Origin: Geodermatophilus sp. YIM 151500
GTDB taxonomy: Bacteria > Actinomycetota > Actinomycetes > Mycobacteriales > Geodermatophilaceae
NCBI RefSeq assembly: GCF_025716945.1
Contig: NZ_JAOVZT010000003.1
Coordinates: 85,798 to 149,797 of the forward strand
Length of the DNA: 64,000 nt
Reading direction: 5' to 3'
Part shown: positions 30,059 to 39,527 of the stretch, one piece after another
Layout of the letters: each line of letters opens with the position of its first letter
Numbering within the stretch: the stretch's first letter is position 1
Notes under the pieces: generated by a model
The model's input: the letters and a program-made list of their open reading frames with translations, nothing else
Database searches by the model: none
Told to the model about the DNA's origin: nothing
Program-made: the position numbers and the translations under genes

Positions 30059-32886
30059 CCGCCCACCGCCACGGCCACGACGCCACGCCGCACGCGCGCG
30101 ACGGCCGCCCGCGCGGCCGCGCCGACCGGGTCGTCGGCGACCGCGCCCAGCTGGTCGAGCAGGTCGATCAGCTGGCGGGCCCAGCGGACGAAGTCGCCCC
30201 CGGAGAGCTCGGTGCCGGCCTGCTCGGCCCCGGCGAGCACCCGGTCGAGGTGCTGCCCGTCGGCCCAGCGGTAGGCCGCCCAGACGAAGCCCAGGTCGAG
30301 GTCGCGGGTGGCGGGCACGCCGTGGTGCGCCTCGACGTCCTGCAGCCGCAGCCGGATCCGGCGCATCTCGGCGATCGTGGCGGCCACCTTCCCGGCGGGC
30401 ACCGCCGGCTGGCCGGGCATGTCGCGCCGGGCCTCGAAGACCAGCGTCGAGACGACGGCCGCCAGCTCGGCCGGCGTCAGGCCGCGCCACACGCCCGCGC
30501 GCAGGCACTCGGCGACCAGCAGGTCGCCCTCCGCCCAGATGCGGGCCAGCCGCCGGCCGTCGTCGGTGACCACCGGGACGTCGTCGGCCGCGCCGAGCTC
30601 GTGGGTGTCCGCGGGCACCAGGGGCGCCACCTCGGGCACCAGGTAGCCCAGCTCCTCGAGGACGTCGCAGGTGCGGTCGAACTGCCGGGTGAGCGAGCCG
30701 GTGCGGTCGGCCATGGTGCGCTGCAGCCCGTCGGCCTCGTGCACCGCGCGCAGCCACCGCTCGGCGGCGCGGACCCGCTCGTCCCGGTCCGGCAGGCCGT
30801 GCACCGGGTGGTTGCGCAGCGCCCGCCGGAGGTCGTGCAGCACCGGGTCGTCGGCGGCGGCCGACCGCTGCTTGACCCGCCGCGCGCCCAGGTCGTTCTC
30901 CAGCCGCGCGTTGCGCAGGGTGGAGGCGAGGTCGCGGCGGGCGTGCGGGCTGCGGTGGTTGAAGTTCTTCGGTACCCGGACCCGGGCCAGCGCGGTCACC
31001 GGCGTCGGGAAGTCGACGGAGCCGAGCCGGCCGGCCCACTTGTCCTCGGTGAGCACCAGGGGGCGCGGGTCGGCGAGGTCGGTGACGCCGGCGTCCAGGA
31101 CGACGGCCAGCCCCTGGCGCCGCCCGGAGGGCACCCGGATGACGTCACCGGGCCGCAGCGCGGCGAGCGCGTCGGCGGCCTCGAGGCGCCGCTTGGCCTG
31201 CGAGTCGCGGGAGAGCTCCTTCTCCCGCTCGCCGATCTCCCGGCGGATCCGGGCGTACTCGCCGACGTCGCCGGAGTCGGAGTGCATGTCGGCGGCCCAC
31301 CGCTCGGCGTCCTTCTCGTGCCGGGCCGCCGCGCGGGCCAGGCCCACGACCGACCGGTCGGCCTGGAACTGGGCGAACGAGCTGCCCAGCAGCTCGCGGG
31401 CGCGGGCCCGGCCGAACGAGCCGACCAGGTTGACCGCCATGTTGTAGCTGGGCCGGAACGACGACCGCAGCGGGTAGGTGCGGGTGCTGGCCAGCCCGGC
31501 GACCACCGCCGGGTCGACGCCGGGCGCCCAGACGACGACGGCGTGGCCCTCGACGTCGATGCCGCGCCGGCCGGCCCGACCGGTGAGCTGCGTGTACTCC
31601 CCCGGCGTCACGTCGGCGTGGGCCTCGCCGTTCCACTTGACCAGCCGCTCGAGCACGACCGTGCGGGCCGGCATGTTGATGCCCAGCGCGAGGGTCTCGG
31701 TGGCGAACACGGCCTTGACCAGCCCGCGGACGAAGCACTCCTCGACGGTCTCCTTGAAGGCCGGCACCAGACCCGCGTGGTGCGCGGCCAGCCCGGCCAG
31801 CAGGCCTTCCCGCCACTCCCAGAAGCCGAGGACGTGCAGGTCCTCGTCGGGCAGCGAGCCGGTCCGCCGGTCGACGATCTCCGCGATCTCCGCGCGCTCG
31901 GCCTCGTCGGTCAGCCGCAGCCCGGCCAGGAGGCACTGGTGCACGGCCTGGTCGCAGCCGTTGCGGCTGAAGACGAAGGTGATCGCCGGGAGCAGGCCGG
32001 CGCGGTCGAGCCGCTCGACGACGTCGGGGCGGGCCGGCGGGCGGTAGCGCGGGCGGTGGGAGAAGCCGCCGCGCCGCGGGCCCTCGCTCCAGCTGTCGGT
32101 GCGCCGCTCGTACTCGCGCACGTAGCGGACGAGCTCCGGGTCGACCACCGACGAGCCGCGCTCGCGGGTGGACTGCCGCGGGTCGTCCGCTCCGGCCGCG
32201 TGCGCCACCGGGCGCAGGCTGAACAGGTCGAAGACACGGCTGCCGACCAGCATGTGCTGCCACAGCGGGACCGGCCGGACCTCGCTCACGACCACCTTGG
32301 TGTGCCCGCGGACGGTGACCAGCCAGTCGCCGAACTCCTCGGCGTTGCTGACCGTCGCCGACAGGGACACCAGGGTGACCGACTGCGGGAGGTGGATGAT
32401 CACCTCCTCCCAGACGGCGCCGCGGAACCGGTCGGCGAGGTAGTGCACCTCGTCCATGACCACGTAGCCGAGCCCCGCGATCGCCGGGGACTCCGCGTAG
32501 AGCATGTTCCGCAGCACCTCGGTGGTCATGACCACCACCGGCGCGTCGCCGTTGACCGCGTTGTCACCGGTGAGCAGGCCCACCTTCGCCGGCCCGTAGC
32601 GCTCGACCAGGTCGTTGTACTTCTGGTTGGACAGCGCCTTGATCGGCGTCGTGTAGAAGGCCTTGCGGCCCTCCGCGAGCGCCTTGTGCACGGCGAACTC
32701 ACCGACGACGGTCTTGCCGGCGCCGGTCGGCGCGCACACCAGCACACCCGCGCCCTCGTCGAGCGCCTCGCACGCCTCGACCTGGAACGGATCGAGGGAG
32801 AAACCGAGTTCGGCGGTGAAGTCGGACAACGTCGGGTGGGCGGTGCGCCGCCGCGCGGCCGCGTACCGCTCCGCGGGGCTGGACAT
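30055..32886 (-). CDS. helY: HelY, Ski2/Mtr4-like superfamily 2 RNA/DNA helicase
   Basis: 943 residues. The N-terminal RecA domain has Walker A CAPTGAGKT (about 49-57), TTPIKALSNQKY, MDEVHYLADR and SLSATVSNAEEFG. The second domain carries LALGINMPARTVV and QLTGRAGRRGID. The C-terminal half is the DSHCT-like region. It is homologous to mycobacterial Rv2092c and, as there, lies beside tatC-tatA-pafC-pafB. I place the start at ATG 32886 because TAACGT ends seven bases upstream, a leaderless arrangement; a GTG at 32895 would overlap that element. Confidence 0.94.
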   Translation of the reverse strand: MSSPAERYAAARRRTAHPTLSDFTAELGFSLDPFQVEACEALDEGAGVLVCAPTGAGKTVVGEFAVHKALAEGRKAFYTTPIKALSNQKYNDLVERYGPAKVGLLTGDNAVNGDAPVVVMTTEVLRNMLYAESPAIAGLGYVVMDEVHYLADRFRGAVWEEVIIHLPQSVTLVSLSATVSNAEEFGDWLVTVRGHTKVVVSEVRPVPLWQHMLVGSRVFDLFSLRPVAHAAGADDPRQSTRERGSSVVDPELVRYVREYERRTDSWSEGPRRGGFSHRPRYRPPARPDVVERLDRAGLLPAITFVFSRNGCDQAVHQCLLAGLRLTDEAERAEIAEIVDRRTGSLPDEDLHVLGFWEWREGLLAGLAAHHAGLVPAFKETVEECFVRGLVKAVFATETLALGINMPARTVVLERLVKWNGEAHADVTPGEYTQLTGRAGRRGIDVEGHAVVVWAPGVDPAVVAGLASTRTYPLRSSFRPSYNMAVNLVGSFGRARARELLGSSFAQFQADRSVVGLARAAARHEKDAERWAADMHSDSGDVGEYARIRREIGEREKELSRDSQAKRRLEAADALAALRPGDVIRVPSGRRQGLAVVLDAGVTDLADPRPLVLTEDKWAGRLGSVDFPTPVTALARVRVPKNFNHRSPHARRDLASTLRNARLENDLGARRVKQRSAAADDPVLHDLRRALRNHPVHGLPDRDERVRAAERWLRAVHEADGLQRTMADRTGSLTRQFDRTCDVLEELGYLVPEVAPLVPADTHELGAADDVPVVTDDGRRLARIWAEGDLLVAECLRAGVWRGLTPAELAAVVSTLVFEARRDMPGQPAVPAGKVAATIAEMRRIRLRLQDVEAHHGVPATRDLDLGFVWAAYRWADGQHLDRVLAGAEQAGTELSGGDFVRWARQLIDLLDQLGAVADDPVGAAARAAVARVRRGVVAVAVGG

Positions 32887-32921
32887 GCTCCCCACGTTAG
32901 GCGCTGCGCCCTCCCGTCACC

Positions 32922-33011
32922 GGGGCCACCGCGGGAACCCTGCGCTCGGGGCGGGGCCACCGCGGGAACCCCCGCTCGGGGCGGGGCCACCGCGGGAACC
33001 CCGCGGTCGGG
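32922..33011. repeat. 30-31-base tandem repeats upstream of helY
   Basis: GGGGCCACCGCGGGAACCC recurs at 32922, 32953 and 32983 with a similar spacer. The array is non-coding and sits between the helY promoter and the tatC stop. Confidence 0.8.
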
Positions 33012-33030
33012 CGGCCGTCCCCATCCGGGT

Positions 33031-33069
33031 CCCTGTGCTCTGGGTGCGCAGCGCACGCACAGCACGGGG
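33031..33069. repeat. Dispersed hairpin element, copy A
   Basis: A 39-base imperfect palindrome beginning CCCTGTGCTCTGGGTGCG. A second copy at 61998-62036 matches at about 34 positions and keeps the pairing. It may end the tatC transcript. Confidence 0.7.
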
Positions 33070-33125
33070 GCGTTAGCAGAGCACAGGGGCGTGAGCAGTG
33101 CACCGGCGTCCGCAGGGCACCGGCG

Positions 33126-34028
33126 TCAGCGGTGCGAGGAGGCGCCCGAGTCGGCCGGTGCGGCCGCGTCGTCGAGCGACGACGGCCGGGCGTCCAGCGG
33201 CGAGGCCGCGTCGTCGGGGAGGCCGTGGAAGTGCTGCGCGGCGTCGCGCCGGGCGCGGCGGCGGTCGACCACCCGGGCGATCTGGATGGCGAGCTCGAAC
33301 AGCACGGCCATGGGCAGCGCCATCGCCAGCATGGTGAACGGGTCCTGCGTCGGGGTGACGAAGGCGGCGAAGACGATGGTCAGGAAGTAGATCCACCGCC
33401 GCGAGCGGGCCAGGGCCGCGTAGGAGAGGAGCCCGACCAGGTTGAGCGCGACCGCGATCAGCGGCAGCTCGAACGACAGCCCGAAGGCCACCAGCAGGCT
33501 GGTGACGAAGCCGAGGTAGTCGGGTGCGGTCAGCTGGAACGCGACCTCGTCACCGGCCAGGGTGAGCAGGATCTCCAGGCCCTTGTACAGCGTGATGTAG
33601 GCGAGCACGGCACCGAGGGCGAACAGCGTGCTCGACGCGGCGACGAAGGCGACGGTGTAGCGCCGTTCGTTGCGCTTGAGGCCGGGCGTGATGAACGCCC
33701 ACAGCTGGTACAGCCAGAACGGCGCGGAGAGCACCGCGCCGGCGATGAGTCCGATCTTCAGCCGGAGCAGCACCCCGCCGAAGACGTCGAGGACCACCAG
33801 CTGGCAGCTCGCGTCGCCCTGGAAGCGCAGGTCGCCGGGCAGCGCGCAGTAGGGCTCGGTGAGGAACGACAGCAGGCCCCGGTCGTACCAGAGGAAGCCG
33901 ACGACGGTGCCGAGGGCGAGGGCGAGCAGCGCCTTCGCGACGCGGTTGCGCAACTCGGTGAGGTGGGCAACCAGCGACATCGTCGCCTCGGGGTCGCGGG
34001 GCGGCCGGCGCCGCCGCAGCCGGGGCAC
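33126..34028 (-). CDS. tatC: Sec-independent protein translocase TatC
   Basis: 300 residues with six transmembrane segments. TatC binds the twin-arginine signal in the cytoplasmic membrane. The N-terminus carries MSLVAHLTELRNRVAKALLAL (from residue 17), the periplasmic loop includes FGGVLLRLKIGLIAGAVLSAPFWLYQLWAFITPGLKRNERR, and the fourth loop has FGLSFELPLIAVALN. The C-terminal 45 residues are a Ser/Ala/Asp-rich tail. The GTG at 34028 adds 16 basic residues before the conserved ATG at 33980. It follows tatA by 11 bases. Confidence 0.95.
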   Translation of the reverse strand: MPRLRRRRPPRDPEATMSLVAHLTELRNRVAKALLALALGTVVGFLWYDRGLLSFLTEPYCALPGDLRFQGDASCQLVVLDVFGGVLLRLKIGLIAGAVLSAPFWLYQLWAFITPGLKRNERRYTVAFVAASSTLFALGAVLAYITLYKGLEILLTLAGDEVAFQLTAPDYLGFVTSLLVAFGLSFELPLIAVALNLVGLLSYAALARSRRWIYFLTIVFAAFVTPTQDPFTMLAMALPMAVLFELAIQIARVVDRRRARRDAAQHFHGLPDDAASPLDARPSSLDDAAAPADSGASSHR

Positions 34029-34039
34029 GCCGCGCGGGG

Positions 34040-34384
34040 TCAGCGGGAGCCGTCGGCCGAGCGCGCCCGCTGGGCGCGTGCCTCGGCGTCGCGCGCCTCG
34101 GCCTGCAGCTGCGCGGTCAGGTCGTCGCGGGGGCCGGACGACGGGGCGACGATCTCGCCGCGCACCGGGGTGTCCGCGGCCGGTCGCGCGTCGTCGCGGC
34201 CCCCGGCGCGGTCGTCGGCGCGGTCGTCGGCGCGGTCGTCGTCCTTCATGCCCTTCATCTCGCCCTTGAAGATGCGCAGCGAGCGGCCGAGCGAGCGGGA
34301 GGCGTCGGGCAGCTTCTTGTACCCGAACAGCAGCAGGACGGCGAGGATGATCAGGCCGATCTCCAGGGGTCCCAGGTTGGGCAT
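34040..34384 (-). CDS. tatA: Sec-independent protein translocase TatA
   Basis: 114 residues. TatA oligomers form the translocation element. The transmembrane segment [24 protein letters not shown] (about 4-27), the amphipathic helix [18 protein letters not shown] and an acidic, Arg-rich tail are as expected. I chose ATG 34384 because GGAGG lies six bases before it, whereas the ATG at 34390 abuts that sequence. The tail contains RADD repeats coded by a short DNA repeat. Cotranscribed with tatC; the PhoX-type protein at 4186 is a likely client. Confidence 0.95.
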   Translation of the reverse strand: MPNLGPLEIGLIILAVLLLFGYKKLPDASRSLGRSLRIFKGEMKGMKDDDRADDRADDRAGGRDDARPAADTPVRGEIVAPSSGPRDDLTAQLQAEARDAEARAQRARSADGSR

Positions 34385-34494
34385 GGTCATCCTCCGGTCG
34401 TGAGGGGCAGGGGAAATGCTACGCCGCGGTCCCCCCGCGGCCGGGCCGTCGCGGGTGGCGCGGTCCGGCCGGGACGAGCCCGTCCCGCCGGTGG

Positions 34495-34701
34495 TCAGCC
34501 GGCGTCCTCCTGGTCGGCGCGCAGCCGCGCGGCCCGCTCGGCGCTGTCGCGGGCCAGTTCGAGCACCGGGCCGAGCTCGCGCCCGAAGGCGTCGACCTCC
34601 CGGCCGAGCCGCTGGAAGGCGCCGAGCAGCCCGTGCAGCAGGCCGCCGAGCACGGCCAGCACCAGGACGGCGACGACGATCCAGACCACGACGAGCAGCA
34701 C
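34495..34701 (-). CDS. Small single-span membrane protein between tatA and pafC
   Basis: 68 residues: one N-terminal transmembrane segment (about 2-24) and a cytoplasmic amphipathic helix with regular Leu, Arg and Glu ([37 protein letters not shown] region). It is not a known tat component but resembles a TatB-like plan of one span plus helix. TAGGGT on the minus strand (34709-34714) ends seven bases before the GTG, so it has its own leaderless promoter inside the end of pafC. Function unknown. Confidence 0.65.
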   Translation of the reverse strand: MLLVVVWIVVAVLVLAVLGGLLHGLLGAFQRLGREVDAFGRELGPVLELARDSAERAARLRADQEDAG

Positions 34702-34711
34702 GGCAGCGACC

Positions 34712-35707
34712 CTAGCCGCCCCGGCTGGCAGCCGGCTGGGCGTCGCCGGTGTACCGGCCGAGGGCCGCCCGCGCGTCCGCGGCGACGGCGGCGGCGAGCT
34801 CGGCCGGCTCGTCGACCAGCGCCGCGCCGCCGAGGGAGGCGACCAGGCGGCGGGCCCAGGCGAGGTCGGCGGTGCGCAGCACGACGGCCAGCCCGCCGGG
34901 CGGGTCGTCGACCGGGCGGGCGTCCTCGACCGGGTAGTACTCGGCGACCCAGCGGGCAGCCCGGGCCAGCCGCAGCCGGACGACGGGCGAGCCCGGCTCC
35001 GGCTGGTAGATGCCGGACTCGACGTCCCGTCCGTGGGCCTGCGGCGGCGGGGCGGCCGGCTCGTCGAGCACCTCGACCCCGTCGACCCGGTCCAGCCGGA
35101 ACAGCCGGACGCCCTCGGCCCGCCGGCACCAGGCCTCCAGGTACCACCGCCCGTCGACCAGCAGCAGGCGCATCGGGTCGACCGTGCGCTCGGTCCGCTC
35201 GTCGCGCGTGGGCACGTAGTAGTGCAGGTGCAGCGCCCGGCGGCGCTCCAGCCCGTCGCGGACGACGGCCAGCGCCTGCTCCCGGGCGTCGACGCTCAGC
35301 ACGACGGGCGTGACCCGGTCGGCGGCGTGCCCGGCGGCGGCCGACACCTTGGCCAGGGCCCGGCTGACCGCGTCGCGCTCGGCCAGACCGGGCAGCTCCA
35401 GCAGCGTCCGGAGGGCCACCACGAGGGCGACCGCCTCGTCGGTGGTCAGCCGCAGCGGGCGCACCATGCCGGCGGTGAACGTCACCCGCACCCGGTCGCC
35501 CTCGAAGGCCAGGTCGATGAGGTCACCCGGGCCGTAGCCGGGCAGGCCGCACATCCAGAGCAGGTCCAGGTCGCTGCGCAGCTGCCGCTCGGGAACGCCG
35601 AAGTCGCGGGCGGCCTCGGTCAGCGGCACGCCGTCCGGGCGGGCGGTGAGGTAGGGCACCAGGGCGAGCAGCCGGGTCATCCGCTCGTTGGTGCTGGTCG
35701 CGGTCAC
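34712..35707 (-). CDS. pafC: PafC, WYL-domain DNA-damage regulator subunit
   Basis: 331 residues. An N-terminal winged helix (TNERMTRLLALVPYLTARPDGVPLTEAARDFGV) precedes a WYL domain with GRWYLEAWCRRAEGVRLFRLDRV and a C-terminal WCX region. With PafB it forms the activator of the LexA-independent DNA-damage response in mycobacteria. The GTG overlaps the pafB stop by four bases, consistent with an obligate heterodimer. Confidence 0.93.
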   Translation of the reverse strand: MTATSTNERMTRLLALVPYLTARPDGVPLTEAARDFGVPERQLRSDLDLLWMCGLPGYGPGDLIDLAFEGDRVRVTFTAGMVRPLRLTTDEAVALVVALRTLLELPGLAERDAVSRALAKVSAAAGHAADRVTPVVLSVDAREQALAVVRDGLERRRALHLHYYVPTRDERTERTVDPMRLLLVDGRWYLEAWCRRAEGVRLFRLDRVDGVEVLDEPAAPPPQAHGRDVESGIYQPEPGSPVVRLRLARAARWVAEYYPVEDARPVDDPPGGLAVVLRTADLAWARRLVASLGGAALVDEPAELAAAVAADARAALGRYTGDAQPAASRGG

Positions 35708-36735
35708 GCCCGCTCCCCCGCCGGCGTGCCGGCGAGCGCGCCCGCGTCGCGGTCGCCGCCCGGGTCGGCGAGCCGCGCGAGCCGGGTCAGCCGGGCGACG
35801 ACGGCGTCGCGCAGCTCGGCCGGCGACTCGACGACGACGTCGGCGCCGAGGGCGGCCAGCTGGTCGGCCAGCGGGCCGAGCTCGGGGGTCCGCAGCTCCA
35901 GCCGGTCGTCGCCGTCCTCGGCGGCGCCCAGCGGGGTGGCGTGCCGCCGCAGGCCGACGGCGGTGCCCGGGCGGGCGCGCACGACGGCGATCCGCTCCGG
36001 ACCGCCGGCGACCTGGCGGGCGACGGCCGCGGCGAGGTCGAGGTCCGCCGGCGGCTCGAAGGCGCCGGCGGGGCCGCTGGCCCGGGGGGTGCCGACGACG
36101 CGGGACAGCCGGAAGACCCGCGTGTCCTGCCGGTCGAGATCGAGGCCGACCAGGTACCAGCGGCCGTGCCAGGCCACCACGCCCCAGGGCTGCACGTGCC
36201 GCTCGGCGGGGGTGTCCTCGTCGGGACGGCGGTACTCGAAGCTGAGCTGCCGCCGGTCGCGGGCCGCCGCGTAGGAGGCCTCGAAGGCGGGCTCCCCGGC
36301 GTCCAGCCGCGGCTGCAGCGGGATCGCCCGGGAGGTGTCGACATCGACGCCGGCCGCCTTGAGCTTGACCAGGGCGCTGTGCGCGGCCGACGCCAGCCGC
36401 GCCGACTCCCACAGCCGCAGGGCCAGGCCCACCGCCGCGGCCTCCTCGCCGGTGAGGGTGATCTCGGGCAGCTCGTAGTCGGCCCGGGCGATGCGGTAGC
36501 CGTCCTCGGTGTCGAAGACGCTCGTGCGGCCGGTCTCCAGCGGCACGCCCATCTCGCGCAGCTCGGCCTTGTCCCGCTCGAACATGCGCTTGAAGGCCTC
36601 GTCGGCGCGGTCGGTGCCGTCGTCGGCCTCGTAGCCGGGCACGGTGGCCCGGATCCGCGCGGCGGTGACGTACTGGCGGGTGGAGAGCAGCGCGATGACC
36701 AGGTTCACCAGTCGCTCCGCCCGCTTGGCCGCCAT
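35704..36735 (-). CDS. pafB: PafB, WYL-domain DNA-damage regulator subunit
   Basis: 343 residues. The winged helix (RLVNLVIALLSTRQYVTAARIR) is followed by the central WYL domain with VAWHGRWYLVGLDLDRQDTRVFRLSRV (about 190-217) and a WCX tail. The pair PafB/PafC activates repair genes after DNA damage, and the WYL domain is thought to sense nucleic acid. TAGCCT on the minus strand (36743-36748) ends seven bases before the ATG, so this is the leaderless start of the pafBC unit. Confidence 0.94.
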   Translation of the reverse strand: MAAKRAERLVNLVIALLSTRQYVTAARIRATVPGYEADDGTDRADEAFKRMFERDKAELREMGVPLETGRTSVFDTEDGYRIARADYELPEITLTGEEAAAVGLALRLWESARLASAAHSALVKLKAAGVDVDTSRAIPLQPRLDAGEPAFEASYAAARDRRQLSFEYRRPDEDTPAERHVQPWGVVAWHGRWYLVGLDLDRQDTRVFRLSRVVGTPRASGPAGAFEPPADLDLAAAVARQVAGGPERIAVVRARPGTAVGLRRHATPLGAAEDGDDRLELRTPELGPLADQLAALGADVVVESPAELRDAVVARLTRLARLADPGGDRDAGALAGTPAGERA

Positions 36736-36859
36736 GCCCGCCAGGCTAGTCAGCGGCCGGCGGGTGCCGTCGGTCCGGCCGCGGCCCGCCCGCCGACGCG
36801 GCGCGCGCGCCGGCGGGCGTCGTCCTGCTGGCCGTCGGGGCGCTGGCTAGCCTGCGGGG

Positions 36860-38038
36860 GTGAGCTCCGCAGACCGAGGCCGTCCGGTGTCGCGGATCCG
36901 CTGGCGGCGCGGGCGGGTGCGGGCGACCGGCCGGTCCTGGCGGGACGCGCTCGAGCTGACCGTCGACGTCCCGGACGACGGCGAGGTGCGGGCGCTGGCC
37001 TACCCCTCGTTGGTCGGGGTGCCTGAGGTCGGCGACGACGTGCTGCTGAACACGACCGCGTGGGCGCAGCAGCTCGGCACCGGCGGGTACGCGCTGGTGG
37101 TCGCCGTCCCCGACCGGCTGCCACCGGACCCGGCCGGGCCGGGGCACCTGGTGAAGGCGCGGTACACGCCGCTGCAGGTGAGCGTGCAGGGCGTCGACGA
37201 GCAGGACACCGAGCACCACCGGACCCTCGCCGACGCCGACGACCTCGGCGGCATGCCGGTCGTGGTCGCCGACCTGCACTCGGCGCTGCCGGCCGTGCTC
37301 ATCGGCGCGCTGGCCACCGACCCGGACCTGCGGGTCGCGTACGTGATGACCGACGGCGGCGCGCTCGCGGCCGGCTTCTCCCGCACGCTGGGCGGCCTCC
37401 GGACGTCGCTGGCCGGAACGGTGACGGTCGGCCAGGCCTTCGGCGGCGACCTGGAGGCGGTGACCGTGCACACCGGTCTGCTGGCGGCCAGGCACGTGCT
37501 CGGCGCCGACGTCGCCATCGTCACGCAGGGGCCGGGCAACCTCGGGACGGGCACGCCGTGGGGCTTCTCCGGCGTGGCCGCCGGGGAGGCGTGCAACGCG
37601 GTGAGCGTGCTCGGCGGCCGGCCGATCGGGGCGCTGCGCATCTCGGACGCCGACCCGCGCCCCCGCCACCGCGGCGTCTCCCACCACTCGCTCACCGCCT
37701 TCGGGCGGGTGGCCCTGGCCGGGGTGACCCTGGTGGCGCCGCGCGGGCTGTCGTCGGAGCTCGGCGGGCAGGTGGACGAGGACCTCGCCGGCCAGCCGGA
37801 ACGCAACCCGGTTGTGTGGGTCGACACCGACGGGCTGGACAAGGCGCTGTCGCTGTCGCCGGTGCCGCTGTCGACCATGGGCCGCGGCTACCCCGAGGAG
37901 CGGGCCTACTTCCTGGCGGCCGCGGCCGCCGGCCGGTACGCCGCGCTGCGGGTGCTCCCGCCACCCGAGCCCGGCGCGGCCGCGGGCGGTGCGGCCGCGG
38001 GCGGTGCGGCCGAGGACGACGCCGCCGGCGACGCCTGA
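36860..38038 (+). CDS. DUF3866 family protein
   Basis: 392 residues of a conserved actinobacterial family with no known activity. The N-terminal part is a beta-rich domain, followed by alternating strands and helices with conserved glycine patterns (YVMTDGGALAAGFSRTLGGLR, VTQGPGNLGTGTPWGFSGVAAGE, and HRGVSHHSLTAFGRV with paired His). The C-terminus is Ala/Gly-rich. It lies on the opposite strand inside the pafBC-pafA interval, a synteny seen in relatives. TAGCCT at 36848-36853 ends six bases before the GTG. No function is proposed. Confidence 0.85.
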   Translation: MSSADRGRPVSRIRWRRGRVRATGRSWRDALELTVDVPDDGEVRALAYPSLVGVPEVGDDVLLNTTAWAQQLGTGGYALVVAVPDRLPPDPAGPGHLVKARYTPLQVSVQGVDEQDTEHHRTLADADDLGGMPVVVADLHSALPAVLIGALATDPDLRVAYVMTDGGALAAGFSRTLGGLRTSLAGTVTVGQAFGGDLEAVTVHTGLLAARHVLGADVAIVTQGPGNLGTGTPWGFSGVAAGEACNAVSVLGGRPIGALRISDADPRPRHRGVSHHSLTAFGRVALAGVTLVAPRGLSSELGGQVDEDLAGQPERNPVVWVDTDGLDKALSLSPVPLSTMGRGYPEERAYFLAAAAAGRYAALRVLPPPEPGAAAGGAAAGGAAEDDAAGDA

Positions 38039-38090
38039 CGGACCCCCCTCACCGCGGGCGGGCCCGGGGGCTCCGCGCCGCGGCCCTCCC

Positions 38091-39449
38091 TCACATGCTG
38101 GCGATCAGCTTGTCGACCCGGTCGTCGACGGCCTTGAACGGGTCCTTGCACAGCACGGTGCGCTGGGCCTGGTCGTTGAGCTTGAGGTGCACCCAGTCGA
38201 CGGTGAAGTCGCGGCGCTTCTCCTGGGCGCGGCGGATGAACTCGCCGCGCAGCCGGGCCCGGGTGGTCTGCGGGGGCACGTTCTTGGCCTCGAAGATGCG
38301 CGGCTCGTGCGCCACCCGCTCGACCTGCCCGGCCCGCTCGAGCAGGTAGTACAGGCCCCGCCTGCGGCTGATGTCGTGGTAGGCGAGGTCCATCTGCGCG
38401 ATGCGCGGGTGCGACAGCGGCAGACCGCGCTTGCCGCGGTAGCGCTCGATCAGGCTGTACTTGGTCGCCCAGTCGATCTCGCGGTCGATCAGCGACAGGT
38501 CGCCGGTGTCGACCGCCTTGAGCACCCGGCCCCACAGCTCGAGCATCTGCCGGTGCACCGGGCCGAACCCCTCCCGGTCGACGAACTCCGCGGCGCGCGA
38601 GTGGTACTCGGTCTGGATCTCCAGCGCCGACATCTCCCGGCCGCTGGCCAGCCGCACCTTGCGCCGTCCGGTCATGTCGTGGCTGATCTCGCGGATGGCC
38701 CGGATCGGGTTCTCCAGGCTCATGTCCTTGATCGGGGTGCCGGCCTCGATCATCCGCAGCACGAGGTCGGTCATGGCGACCTTGAGCAGTGTCGTCGTCT
38801 CGTTCATGTTCGAGTCGCCGACGATGACGTGCAGCCGCCGGTAGCGCTCGGCGTCGGCGTGCGGCTCGTCGCGGGTGTTGATGATCGGGCGGGAGCGGGT
38901 GGTGGCGCTGGAGACGCCCTCCCAGATGTGCTCGGCCCGCTGGCTGACGCAGTAGATGGCGCCCCGCGGGGTCTGCAGCACCTTGCCGGCGCCGACGACG
39001 ATCTGCCGGCTGACCAGGAACGGGATGAGCACGTCGGCCAGCCGGCTGAACTCGCCGTGCCGGCCGACCAGGTAGTTCTCGTGGCAGCCGTAGCTGTTGC
39101 CGGCCGAGTCGGTGTTGTTCTTGAACAGGTAGATGTCGCCGGTCACGCCCTCCTCGTTCAGCCGCTGCTCGGCGTCGACGAGCAGGCCCTCGAGGATGCG
39201 CTCGCCCGCCTTGTCGTGGACGACGAGCTCGGTGAGGTCGTCGCACTCGGCCGTGGCGTACTCCGGGTGGCTGCCGACGTCGAGGTACAGCCGCGAGCCG
39301 TTGCGCAGGAACACGTTGGAGCTCCGACCCCACGAGACCACGCGGCGGAACAGGTAGCGGGCGACCTCGTCCGGGGACAGCCGGCGCTGCCCGCGGAAGG
39401 TGCACGTGACGCCGTACTCGGTCTCGATCCCGAAGATCCGTCGGTCCAC
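38091..39449 (-). CDS. pafA: Pup-protein ligase
   Basis: 452 residues. PafA uses ATP to phosphorylate the C-terminal Glu of Pup and join it to substrate lysines. Glu9 in FGIETEYG and Asp57 in [14 protein letters not shown] are the catalytic and metal positions, followed by the [19 protein letters not shown] and [31 protein letters not shown] blocks. The C-terminal domain ends in [14 protein letters not shown] on the minus strand (39456-39461) ends six bases before the GTG, so it is transcribed from its own leaderless promoter rather than only with prcBA. Confidence 0.97.
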   Translation of the reverse strand: MDRRIFGIETEYGVTCTFRGQRRLSPDEVARYLFRRVVSWGRSSNVFLRNGSRLYLDVGSHPEYATAECDDLTELVVHDKAGERILEGLLVDAEQRLNEEGVTGDIYLFKNNTDSAGNSYGCHENYLVGRHGEFSRLADVLIPFLVSRQIVVGAGKVLQTPRGAIYCVSQRAEHIWEGVSSATTRSRPIINTRDEPHADAERYRRLHVIVGDSNMNETTTLLKVAMTDLVLRMIEAGTPIKDMSLENPIRAIREISHDMTGRRKVRLASGREMSALEIQTEYHSRAAEFVDREGFGPVHRQMLELWGRVLKAVDTGDLSLIDREIDWATKYSLIERYRGKRGLPLSHPRIAQMDLAYHDISRRRGLYYLLERAGQVERVAHEPRIFEAKNVPPQTTRARLRGEFIRRAQEKRRDFTVDWVHLKLNDQAQRTVLCKDPFKAVDDRVDKLIASM

Positions 39450-39527
39450 GGACCGAGCCTAGGCGCCGGGGACGACGAAAGCTGGCTGCCGGACCGCGTC
39501 GCGCCGATGCCGTGACCCGGCGACCGG

